Positions 1 to 10,966 of a stretch of DNA of 64,000 nucleotides are shown piece by piece. The stretch is from positions 620,441 through 684,440 of the forward strand of contig CAJJDN010000020.1 in the NCBI GenBank assembly GCA_905182985.1, in the 5' to 3' direction. The notes beneath the pieces are model-generated. The model worked only from the letters and a program-made list of their open reading frames with translations, was not told the origin of the DNA and ran no database searches. Numbering within the stretch: the stretch's first letter is position 1; each line of letters opens with the position of its first letter. Source of the DNA: Paramecium sonneborni (taxonomy: Eukaryota > Ciliophora > Oligohymenophorea > Peniculida > Parameciidae). The position numbers and the translations under genes are program-made.

Positions 1-2190
1 TTCATCACAAACTTTACAATATTCTACACATGTAATTTTACAATTAAAACATTTATTTAAAGAAATATTCCCATAATCTAATTCTATATCAATATCACAT
101 TCTTCATTTCCAGCTTTAATACCATCTCCACATATTGTTTAACATTATTCATTCTCTAAATACCAACCATTCGTTCTATCACATTCTATGCATCCTCCAT
201 TAATGCATGTTTTACATTAAGCTTAACAAGAATACTAACACTAAAAACAACCATCAAATGGAATAAGATCATCATTATCACATTGTTCATTTTTACTCTT
301 AATTAAATCTCCACACTTATTTACACATTCATTTTTTTCAAGATAATATCCTTTCTAGCATTATGAACATATTCCTAAAGAACAACTCAAACAATTTTCA
401 TCACAAACTAATATGCATTAATTACAAAAATTAGAATCCTCATCACACATTTCTGCTTAACTAACAATTAAATCCCCACATTCTGAATAACATAATTATT
501 CAATATTATTTAAATACTATCCTTCATCAACTAAACATTCTAAACATTTTCCTTTGACACAACTATTACAGCCCTCATTACATTGTAATATGCAACTAAT
601 GCATTCATTATTATTCAATTAATCCAATCCAATATCACACTCTTCATCTTTAGTTACAAATCCATCTCCACAAATTGAAATGCATTTTTAATTCATCAAT
701 TAATAACCATAATTACAACTAATACAAACACCATATTAGCAATTAAAACATTCTTTATCACATATATATAAACATTATTCGCAACCATCAAATACTTGTG
801 AGTTTTTATCATCGCATTATTCATATTAGCTAATTATGGCATCTCCACAAATACTTACGCATGTGCTTGTTTCTTAATCTAAATAATATCCTTTTGATTC
901 ATTGCATCTCTAACACTATCCTAATACACATAGTTCACATTCTTATTAACATTATAACTAACAGCTTACACATTTTGTCTAATTATTTTCTTCTTAAAAA
1001 ATTACATCTTCGCATTATTCATCTTTTGTAATGTATCCATCCCCACAAATTGGAGTACATTTTTTATAATTATAATTAATAGTGTAACCTTTTTAGCATG
1101 TTTTGCAAATCCCATATATACATTGATCACAATTTTCATCGCATTTAAAACTACACTAATAACATCCATCATCGACAAATGTATTTTTATCATCACATTA
1201 TTCATTTTTAGATATGATTCCATTTCCACAGAGAGGAACACATATATTATTAGAGTCTAAATAATAATTAGTTTGACATGAATAACAAATACCAATTGCA
1301 CAAACTGTGCATTCTATTTGACATTCATATTAGCATTGGTAACAGCCATCTTCAAATGAAGTATTAAAATCATCACATTGTTCTAGGAATTCAGTTACAG
1401 TTCCATCACCACAAACAGGAACACATTTTAATAGATTTTGGTCTAATATAAAACCTGATGTATTGCATTAAAAACATTAACCATGTATACAATTAGTGCA
1501 TTAATCCTAACAAGAAAACTAGCATTAATGACAGCCATCATAAGTAATTAAATTACCATCATCACATTCTTCTTGGTATGCAGTGTGTTTATCACCACAA
1601 ATGGGTAAACATTAATTTTTACTAGGGTATAATTGATATCCTGTTTAGCATTTGCTACAGATGGACAAAGCACAAACCTCACAAAAAGAATCACATTAAA
1701 ATTAGCAATTATGACAGCCATCAAAAGGTATAATATTGCCATCATCACAAAGTTCAACTCCAGTTTTGATTCCATCTCCACATTAAGTTTCACATTTATA
1801 GAGTGTTAAATTAATGTAATATCCTAAGGTATTATCACAACTATAACACAATCCTTATTAGCAATCTAAGCATTAGGTTTGACATTATTATTAACAATTA
1901 TAACAATATCTAATAGGATAGTTAGTAGTATTTTCACATTGTTCTGAACCAGTGATAATATTGTCTCCACATTTAGGAAAGCACCATTTCATTGAAGAAT
2001 TCAAAACATAACCTGTAGAACAGACTGAACATCTTCCATAAACACAAATTGAGCATTCTTTTTGGCATTCATATTTACAATTATAACATCCATCAAATCT
2101 TGTTGTATTACCATCATCACAATCTTCACCATCAGTAACAACCATATCACCACATACAGATTAACATTTATTATTTATTCCATCATCATA
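1..2190 (-). repeat. Array of ~11 DUF4215-type protein repeats, period ~180-190 bp
   Basis: The complement of the Asp/Glu-Cys-Asp-Asp-Gly-Asn core recurs near 94, 273, 448, 633, 809, 1007, 1191, 1368, 1556, 1740 and 2120, mostly 175-195 bp apart, so about 60 residues per unit. Each unit carries C-G-D, the acidic CDDGN turn, D-G-C, then paired C-x-x-C motifs. The copies have diverged in sequence but keep the cysteine spacing, which is typical of old protein repeats and not of a satellite. Confidence 0.8.
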
Positions 2191-5100
2191 ATAGTTATTT
2201 TTACATAAACAAACATTATTGTTAATATATCTGTGTTGAGAACCTTTACATGATAAACATTCATTTTTTCCAGGACCATAACAACTAGAACATTGATCAT
2301 GGCAATTAGCGCAAGTATTAGATGCTGTTAAATAAGTCCAAGAATAACATAAACAAATTCCATTTGATAAGTAAAAATTGGCTGCACATTAAGTACATAT
2401 AGATGCATTTGTACATTCTAAACAATAGACAGGTGAACATTTGGTGCAAATAGAAGGTGTAACAGACGTGTTTAGATAATAAGTAGAATCTACACATGAT
2501 GTTGGAGTCGACATTCCTGTTGGCAATCCTAATTTACCTGTGCAGTCATTCCATGTGGGTCCAGTGCATGCAGTACAATATTGGGTACACTATTATTAAG
2601 TGTATTAATTTTACTTCTAAGATAAGAATGTAATAATCATAGATTAAACAAAAAGCCTAATTAATGGCATCAGATGAATGTGCATTACATTTGAAGACCA
2701 CTTATAAAGTATTAGGTGTAAGGTGATCTTCTGGTCTATCTACTTAGATTTATCTATCAGTTGTTGAAGCACCTAAAGAAGAAGATGCTGCTATGTTCGT
2801 TCCTTAAGAATACGTAAGAGTAACTTCTGAGAATCCACCAATTGAATATCTAAAATCTCCTTAAGTGCTAAAGCCATCACCTAAGACTAGTGTAAATTTG
2901 ATTCTAAATTTATAATGTGGATTAATGTTAAAAGTCTTAGTAAAGGTAGCTTTGTTCCAAACAAGAGGGCCTCCTAAAACTCTTTTACCTAAATAATAAC
3001 TAAAATAGATAGTATTTGTATTGATAAGGAATGTATCTGTTGTTTTAAAATCTCCAGTACCTGATGATATAGTACCTATAATTGCAGGAATATCAGTATC
3101 AGTGGTATTTGAAGAATCATAAAAGGCTTTTACTATATATTTTGAATCTTTATTAGAGAAAATGATTACTTGAAGAAGGTGGCTCATCTAAATCGATGCA
3201 TTCCCCAGAACTCGGTGTCGAATGAGGAGGACAGGAAGGTACACATCTATTCTTGTAGAGTAATCCAGTTGAACAAGCATAGCATTTTAAATCATAATCA
3301 CACCAAGAACAGGTTGATTAACATTTCATAACATCTAAAACCACATTATTAAATCCCCAAGATTAAGATCCAGTATTACTAATTAAATAGATTTTATATA
3401 ATACTCCATATTTCCTTATATATATAAAATTGGAGATATGATATTGCTCCTTAATTTTGCTTCTATTCTATAATAAGTAACTGCGGGATTTGTACAATTT
3501 GTTTCTGTTAATAAGACTTATCCATTTCTATTTTACAAAGCATCTCCAACACTATAAATTGAAGCTTATTCATCTGTATCTAAAAGTATTCTTACGGTTG
3601 AATAATCAACCCAAGTTCCCAATTTTAATAGAGTTATTCTAAATCTTATATAAGTCAGATTGTAAGGTAATGATAACTACATTTTATACCCTTCATTAGA
3701 ATAAAAGGGACCTACATAATTTTTAGAAGTTTGACAAGGAATTTAAGATATTCTTTCAACGTTTATTATATTAAAATTGATAGGATCAGGAATGAAAACA
3801 AATGGAGAAGCAGTTGTAAATGTATCAGTATCTAGATATGTAGCTAATGGTAACATGTCTATATATTAAAATTAGATGATACTTTCATTGAATTAACAGA
3901 CATTATTTGAATCTGATATTCTATAATATCTACATTCAGTAAAACATCCTTTAGAACTATCTAAATACTCTATATAAAGTTTATTAGTAGGACAGTTAGG
4001 ACATGTGCCTAATGATGATAATGGAACTGTAGGATTTGTAAAGCAAACTCTGCATTTATCAATGGCTGCACTTGTTTCACATTTCAAGCAAGACCAATGA
4101 CATCGATCAACATATATTTATAAACTTCTTGTTCCATACATTTATCCATTACCGAGTGATCCACAAACTCTAAATTGCAATAAATCATTATCATTGTGCT
4201 GAAATGTTAAAAGGAAAGTTTGATACTAAAATCTTGACCAAGTTGTATCACACAAATTTTAATAACTTTGTATACTATTACTTGCAGACCCATTGTCTTT
4301 GTATTGAAATGTCTTTTAAGCTGTGCTTGAGGGATTGCAATCATATTTTATTGTTATTTAGTTATTATTTGCATTCAGAAAATATCCATCCACTATGATT
4401 TTAACTTAAAAATGTGGTGGCATATTTGTTACTGTGTACATTTATCTACCTATTGTTTATCCAACGTAAGAATATTAGAAACTATTTGTTGTACAGCTTC
4501 CAATTTGACTTACTACTGTTGTACTTTGTGTCCAATCACAGGAATTACTATAATTCCAAGCAGAATCTGATACTGTTTGATCCATTAGATCTTCACTTAC
4601 AAGAGTCAATTAAGACATTGCAAGAGAGATTAGGACGNTACACATCTATTCTTGTAGAGTAATCCAGTTGAACAAGCATAGCATTTTAAATCATAATCAC
4701 ACCAAGAACAGGTTGATTAACATTTCATAACATCTAAAACCACATTATTAAATCCCCAAGATTAAGATCCAGTATTACTAATTAAATAGATTTTATATAA
4801 TACTCCATATTTCCTTATATATATAAAATTGGAGATATGATATTGCTCCTTAATTTTGCTTCTATTCTATAATAAGTAACTGCGGGATTTGTACAATTTG
4901 TTTCTGTTAATAAGACTTATCCATTTCTATTTTACAAAGCATCTCCAACACTATAAATTGAAGCTTATTCATCTGTATCTAAAAGTATTCTTACGGTTGA
5001 ATAATCAACCCAAGTTCCCAATTTTAATAGAGTTATTCTAAATCTTATATAAGTCAGATTGTAAGGTAATGATAACTACATTTTATACCCTTCATTAGAA

Positions 5101-6062
5101 TAAAAGGGACCTACATAATTTTTAGAAGTTTGACAAGGAATTTAAGATATTCTTTCAACGTTTATTATATTAAAATTGATAGGATCAGGAATGAAAACAA
5201 ATGGAGAAGCAGTTGTAAATGTATCAGTATCTAGATATGTAGCTAATGGTAACATGTCTATATATTAAAATTAGATGATACTTTCATTGAATTAACAGAC
5301 ATTATTTGAATCTGATATTCTATAATATCTACATTCAGTAAAACATCCTTTAGAACTATCTAAATACTCTATATAAAGTTTATTAGTAGGACAGTTAGGA
5401 CATGTGCCTAATGATGATAATGGAACTGTAGGATTTGTAAAGCAAACTCTGCATTTATCAATGGCTGCACTTGTTTCACATTTCAAGCAAGACCAATGAC
5501 ATCGATCAACATATATTTATAAACTTCTTGTTCCATACATTTATCCATTACCGAGTGATCCACAAACTCTAAATTGCAATAAATCATTATCATTGTGCTG
5601 AAATGTTAAAAGGAAAGTTTGATACTAAAATCTTGACCAAGTTGTATCACACAAATTTTAATAACTTTGTATACTATTACTTGCAGACCCATTGTCTTTG
5701 TATTGAAATGTCTTTTAAGCTGTGCTTGAGGGATTGCAATCATATTTTATTGTTATTTAGTTATTATTTGCATTCAGAAAATATCCATCCACTATGATTT
5801 TAACTTAAAAATGTGGTGGCATATTTGTTACTGTGTACATTTATCTACCTATTGTTTATCCAACGTAAGAATATTAGAAACTATTTGTTGTACAGCTTCC
5901 AATTTGACTTACTACTGTTGTACTTTGTGTCCAATCACAGGAATTACTATAATTCCAAGCAGAATCTGATACTGTTTGATCCATTAGATCTTCACTTACA
6001 AGAGTCAATTAAGACATTGCAAGAGAGATTAGGACGAAAGAAATAATCATATTACTTTTCAT
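1..6062 (-). CDS. Giant cysteine-rich DUF4215-repeat surface protein, 3' end beyond window
   Basis: Reads leftwards from an ATG at 6060-6062 and is still open at position 1. The start is followed by a hydrophobic signal-peptide-like segment (IISFVLISLAM). Next come about 700 residues of Tyr/Thr-rich sequence with scattered Cys pairs, then furin/TNFR-like Cys clusters, then an array of about eleven DUF4215-type repeats (C-G-D, then E-x-C-D-D-G-N, then D-G-C). Short introns fit at 2590-2614, 3148-3169 and 3379-3404 (second copy 4778-4803). The locus contains a direct duplication (3240-4637 and 4639-6036) joined by one N. The first pass starting at 6062 therefore runs into a second copy that lacks the ATG. 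With one copy counted, the window encodes about 1530 residues. Such proteins are extracellular or membrane-anchored in ciliates. The ligand and exact role are unknown. I am sure of the family type and less sure of every intron. Confidence 0.8.
3240..4637. repeat. Left copy of 1398-bp direct duplication (assembly overlap)
   Basis: Matches 4639-6036 base for base wherever I compared them, including the hypothetical-looking short frames on both strands. The copies are separated only by a single N at 4638. It begins in the middle of a codon run of the surface-protein gene and ends just inside its signal peptide, so the boundaries follow no gene feature. Most likely two overlapping contigs were placed end to end. 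Confidence 0.9.
4639..6036. repeat. Right copy of 1398-bp direct duplication (assembly overlap)
   Basis: Partner of 3240-4637 at an offset of 1399. Only this copy is joined to the true start of the surface-protein gene (ATG at 6060-6062). Sequence unique to the locus resumes at 6037. Confidence 0.9.
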
Positions 6063-6144
6063 ATTATTTTAATCTTAGATTATAAATTTTTGTGACATCA
6101 TCTAATAATAAATTAAATATTATGAATAATAATTTAAAAATCTT

Positions 6145-7493
6145 TCAATTATCTTGAGCTTGTTTTTGCTACATAATAATTTAATATATTTGATCTGCAT
6201 CTATAGCTGAATATATCGGATTATCTTAACTATCCTCATAATCATCTTCATCTTCTTTATCAAAGAATTTAGTATAACAACCTGGAAATACTTCTTTATC
6301 TATTTTAATTTTTCCTCTAACTGTTTTAATTTTATCATCTTTTTCTTGTTTCATAATTTCTATTTTCTTTTTTTCTATTAATTTCATTTATTTCTTAGCT
6401 AATAAGGCTGTTCTTTTAGAAGTAGGTTTACAATTTTCAGTTTTTTATTTTTCTTTATTGTTCATAACATCCATAACATCAACAAGTAGATCACTTTTTA
6501 ATGTTGCCTTCTATATTTTAGCTTCATTATACCAATCATAAAATGTTTGATTTTAATCAGTATTACAAACACAATATATTGGACTCTACTTAATTTCTTC
6601 AATGTCAGCTTTAGTAAAATTGGTACCTCCTGTTACTTTATTGATTTCTTATTCAGTTCTAAGTACATCTTCATCTTCTGTATTTTCTGGACTTGAACTA
6701 AGTAATAATGCTTCATCCCATCTTTTAACTTTAGTTGGTTTTTTATATTTCTTTTTTTTTCTTTCATCCATTTTAATAAAATCTGGAGTTTCATCAGATG
6801 GTTTTAGTTCATTACAAGCAATCAAAACAATTAAATCAATAATGAAAATATTTTATAAAACTCTAGCAAACTTTTCAGGCGTAATCATTTTCTTTAATTC
6901 TTCAGTAATTACTTTATAATCTTCTTTATGATTGTCAACAACATAAGTAAGTAATTTTATAAGCATTTAACAGCTTTATATAATTTCTCTTGCAGATTGA
7001 TCTTTAACACTAGAGGGTTCTCTGGCATTAATTTCTAATATTCTTTTTTTAGTTGTATCTCTCATATTTTCAATTTTAGGTTAATTATAAGCAACCATTT
7101 TCCCCATCATTCTATTTAAATCAACTAATTTGAATTAAAAATGAGCATAAAACTTTTAACTTAAAAAACACTTATCTCTTATTTAACCAATAGCTTCATA
7201 TTCAGCTTTAACAGCATCCCAATGACATTTATATTTAACACATATATGCCAATGAGTAACAGTTTCTTCAGCTGAAAATATTTGTCTATTAATTTTTGGA
7301 TCTATAGCTCTCCATCTAGCTTAAACCATAGGTTTATGAGGAATAGAAAGACCATAAATAGTTTTCATTTATCTAGTAATTTCTGCCCATTTAGCTTCTC
7401 CAAGTGTACCAACCAATTCAGTCAGAACTTCATCAAACTAATATTAACATTAATAAATACTCTTGGTGTATATATAGGGTTGTGTTTAGGCAT
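6145..7493 (-). CDS. Myb/SANT-like DNA-binding protein, 441 aa
   Basis: ATG at 7491-7493, one 23-nt intron at 7438-7460, TGA at 6145-6147. The N-terminal ~110 residues hold two tryptophan-anchored helical segments (KWAEITRQM... and HWDAVKAEYEA-IGQIRDKC) spaced like Myb/SANT repeats, in which Trp and a later Cys/Arg helix form the DNA-facing unit. The middle is helical. The C-terminal third is strongly charged, with runs of Lys and Glu (KRWDEALLL, then KKKIEIMKQEKDDK) and an acidic DEDDYED patch. It shares its strand with the surface-protein gene whose start is 82 bp further along. A nuclear regulatory or chromatin role is inferred from the Myb-like pattern alone; a non-DNA-binding SANT domain is also possible. 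Confidence 0.65.
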
Positions 7494-7518
7494 ATAATAA
7501 AAATAATTTTATTATACT

Positions 7519-8652
7519 AAACTGGCCCTAGATTTTGTTTGTCAATCAGCCCAAATTAAAAGAAGGATAATGTAAATGTCCTTTAATATTTTTCTCTTAT
7601 TTGAATATTAATATATATTGTATTAATATTAATATATATATATATATATTAACTTCTGATTCTGTATTTGCCAACTAATCAGCTAATTAATAATAGGCAG
7701 CAATTTCATTAACTTCTAAATTTGTTAATGATCCTCTTATCCTCTTAATTAATCTTCAACATCAGAAAGTGCATTATACACTAATTATCGAATATTATGT
7801 CGTGGTTATCTATCTGAAGATGTTCCTTCTTCTTATCCAAGTGGATGTAATTCTGATGATATTCTGTTGCTAATTATGCAAATTTAGTCATCGCATCTTA
7901 ATTAAGTAATTGACTGTATTATTTTAATTTGTCGTATATATTTTATACACTAATGAAGATGGTTAACCTGTCAAATATCCACTTAAATCATTCTTTAATA
8001 TTCTAATAACTCCTAAAGCATCATTATTTATTTTATTGCTCTCAAAAATAAACCATTAGAAAAACATCTTTATTCTTATAATTCAATTGATCTTCTATCA
8101 CTTAAAATTTCTTTCTAAAATTTAATTTCTAAACGAATACATTCTTTTTTTTTAAAAGAGCAATATACATAATTTTAATGAATTTAGCTTTAAGCAAACC
8201 AATAAAATCTCATTTTTAAAATCCTCAATAATACTTAATACAAAGAGACATATAAATTTTATAATTAATAAAATTTGATTTCTTCGGTGTTTTTATTCAA
8301 ACTTAAACAAATTTAAAACTAAATTGTTAGATCATTCTTTCTAACTAATTATTATAATGATTTACTGGAATTAAATAGATAATAAATTTAGATAGTAAAT
8401 GATTAATTCAATAATAGAAAAAGATCAAGTAGAATTTCTTTGTTGAGATTAATCTGTCGTTCTAGAAAACTGTTTGCCAAAACCACTTAAAATAGGTTCA
8501 TTTAAATGTTTTAGACGTTAATTTCTACTTTGATATAAAATGACCAAAGCTTAATCATGAGCATTGTTGTTATGATCTACATTTTTTATAAATTCTTCTA
8601 ATTTTATTATAGGGGTTGATTTTTTCTTAGGATCTTTTTTGGATGAACAATT
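7519..8652. repeat. Left copy of 1134-bp direct duplication (assembly overlap)
   Basis: Matches 8654-9787 at an offset of 1135 and is separated from it by one N at 8653. The same TA microsatellite (7634-7649), homopolymers and frameshifts occur in both copies, as expected for one sequence represented twice. Confidence 0.9.
7546..8652 (-). pseudogene. Truncated second copy of the MGNCSS pseudogene (assembly duplicate)
   Basis: Identical to the corresponding part of 8681-9787 but broken off at the N at 8653, so the MGN start is missing. It ends in the same TGA (7546-7548). It should be treated as the same locus counted twice. Confidence 0.8.
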
Positions 8653-8653
8653 N

Positions 8654-9787
8654 AAACTGGCCCTAGATTTTGTTTGTCAATCAGCCCAAATTAAAAGAAG
8701 GATAATGTAAATGTCCTTTAATATTTTTCTCTTATTTGAATATTAATATATATTGTATTAATATTAATATATATATATATATATTAACTTCTGATTCTGT
8801 ATTTGCCAACTAATCAGCTAATTAATAATAGGCAGCAATTTCATTAACTTCTAAATTTGTTAATGATCCTCTTATCCTCTTAATTAATCTTCAACATCAG
8901 AAAGTGCATTATACACTAATTATCGAATATTATGTCGTGGTTATCTATCTGAAGATGTTCCTTCTTCTTATCCAAGTGGATGTAATTCTGATGATATTCT
9001 GTTGCTAATTATGCAAATTTAGTCATCGCATCTTAATTAAGTAATTGACTGTATTATTTTAATTTGTCGTATATATTTTATACACTAATGAAGATGGTTA
9101 ACCTGTCAAATATCCACTTAAATCATTCTTTAATATTCTAATAACTCCTAAAGCATCATTATTTATTTTATTGCTCTCAAAAATAAACCATTAGAAAAAC
9201 ATCTTTATTCTTATAATTCAATTGATCTTCTATCACTTAAAATTTCTTTCTAAAATTTAATTTCTAAACGAATACATTCTTTTTTTTTAAAAGAGCAATA
9301 TACATAATTTTAATGAATTTAGCTTTAAGCAAACCAATAAAATCTCATTTTTAAAATCCTCAATAATACTTAATACAAAGAGACATATAAATTTTATAAT
9401 TAATAAAATTTGATTTCTTCGGTGTTTTTATTCAAACTTAAACAAATTTAAAACTAAATTGTTAGATCATTCTTTCTAACTAATTATTATAATGATTTAC
9501 TGGAATTAAATAGATAATAAATTTAGATAGTAAATGATTAATTCAATAATAGAAAAAGATCAAGTAGAATTTCTTTGTTGAGATTAATCTGTCGTTCTAG
9601 AAAACTGTTTGCCAAAACCACTTAAAATAGGTTCATTTAAATGTTTTAGACGTTAATTTCTACTTTGATATAAAATGACCAAAGCTTAATCATGAGCATT
9701 GTTGTTATGATCTACATTTTTTATAAATTCTTCTAATTTTATTATAGGGGTTGATTTTTTCTTAGGATCTTTTTTGGATGAACAATT
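8654..9787. repeat. Right copy of 1134-bp direct duplication (assembly overlap)
   Basis: Partner of 7519-8652. Unique sequence resumes at 9788, six bases short of the MGNCSS start codon complement. Confidence 0.9.
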
Positions 9788-9793
9788 TCCCAT
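8681..9793 (-). pseudogene. Decayed gene with MGNCSS myristoylation-type N terminus
   Basis: Starts with MGNCSSKKDPKKK, a classic N-myristoylation/palmitoylation signature followed by Lys, and stays open for 77 codons before TGA at 9560-9562. Beyond that, recognisably coding stretches lie in different frames with no convincing introns between them, for example VYNALSDVEDQLRG, LTNLEVNEIAAYYQLADQL and the terminal KGHLHYPSFNLG before TGA at 8681-8683. Near the 3' end a tandem 8-bp duplication (aagaggat twice) by itself accounts for one frame jump. I read this as a pseudogene in progress. An alternative is an intact gene with unusual introns I failed to place. The product would have been a small membrane-attached cytosolic protein of unknown function. 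Confidence 0.6.
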
Positions 9794-10039
9794 TTTGAAT
9801 GTTAGCTTTAAATAAAATATAAAAATATTTATAAATATTCTTTTTGCTCAAAATTCAATTACAAAAAATAATCCAAATTAAGTTACTAGAAAAGTTAGTT
9901 TGCGAATAATTTTTTCGCCTACCTTAAATTGAGCCTTATCTTTTAAATTATTGAAAGTCAAAAGACAACGAAATAAAATTTTTATTAAAAGAATTTAAGA
10001 GAAATTAAGTTAATTTCAAAAAAATCTATATTGATAAAA

Positions 10040-10655
10040 CATTTCAATCATTAAATCAGAATTATTTGAAGATAATCCATCTGAAATTAATAACCTTAAA
10101 TAATTTACTTATTTGTATGAATAAGAGATGGTGAATAATTGAAGGAGCGATTAAATGTTTCCATGCTGATATGAAAAGATTAGAAGTAAATTAACATAGG
10201 ATTTAAATAAAAGAGAAATTATAAAAAAAACTCAAATAGGAATTGTTGGAAAAAAAAAATAAAAATAGAAATAAATAGATAAAAGGAATCTACTTAAATA
10301 AAAATTGCAATATTAGTATAAATAAACGTCAAAGAATGATAAGGATATCAAATACTATAAAAATTAAATTATTGGGGAATCCTAATTTAAAGATATTTTT
10401 AGTAAGCTTGCAAAACCTTAAAAGAATTTAAGAATAAAATAATCAAAAAGAAAATGTTTATAAAATAGCAAGAATAATTTCAACAGAAAATAGAAGCTCA
10501 ATAAGGGAATAGGTGATAATATTTAAATTTATGATGATATGGGTAAAAACTTGAAAACTTTGTTCTTAAAAATTAAGAACGTTAATACAAAAAGATAATA
10601 TAAAAGTTTTGAAGAAAAATTCTAAATTCTAAATTTATTTTTTTTTCTTTGATTT
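10040..10655 (+). pseudogene. Possible decayed coiled-coil (SNARE-like?) gene
   Basis: Coding-looking segments lie in three different plus-strand frames. In order they are an acidic EDNPSEINNLKQF stretch, a CFHADMKRLEVNQ-type amphipathic helix running into a Lys/Gln coiled coil, and GDNIQIYDDMGKNLKTLF followed by a basic helix. TGA codons and frame jumps separate them. The heptad-like spacing around a central Gln recalls t-SNARE helices, but the resemblance is weak. The rest of 9794-10966 is AT-rich and shows nothing else I can support. Confidence 0.3.
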
Positions 10656-10966
10656 TGATTTATTAGACATTTGTGATTATTTACTTAAAGTTATTTTACA
10701 TGAATTAATTTACATGTTCTTTTTTGAAGAAGTAATTTTCTAATAAACAAAAACATTGTTTTATAAGAATTAAAACTGACCATGAAATTTTATAAATGCT
10801 TATTCAAATTATAAAAACTTCTTAAGATTATTCAATTATATTCAAATCTAAAAGAAATAAGGATAAGTTAAAATTACATAATCAAAAAAACTAGAAAACG
10901 ATCAACTTAAACTTAATCAATAATAATTTAATTTAATTTGTCATCAAATATATTTCATAAAATAAA

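Noticed and set aside
4204..4662. Plus-strand frames of 64 and 82 codons repeated at 5603-6046
   Set aside because: They lie opposite the surface-protein coding sequence and recur only because that segment is duplicated by the assembly.
7630..7650. TA dinucleotide tract as a hairpin or origin element
   Set aside because: Simple AT microsatellite inside a decayed gene; such tracts are common at this base composition.
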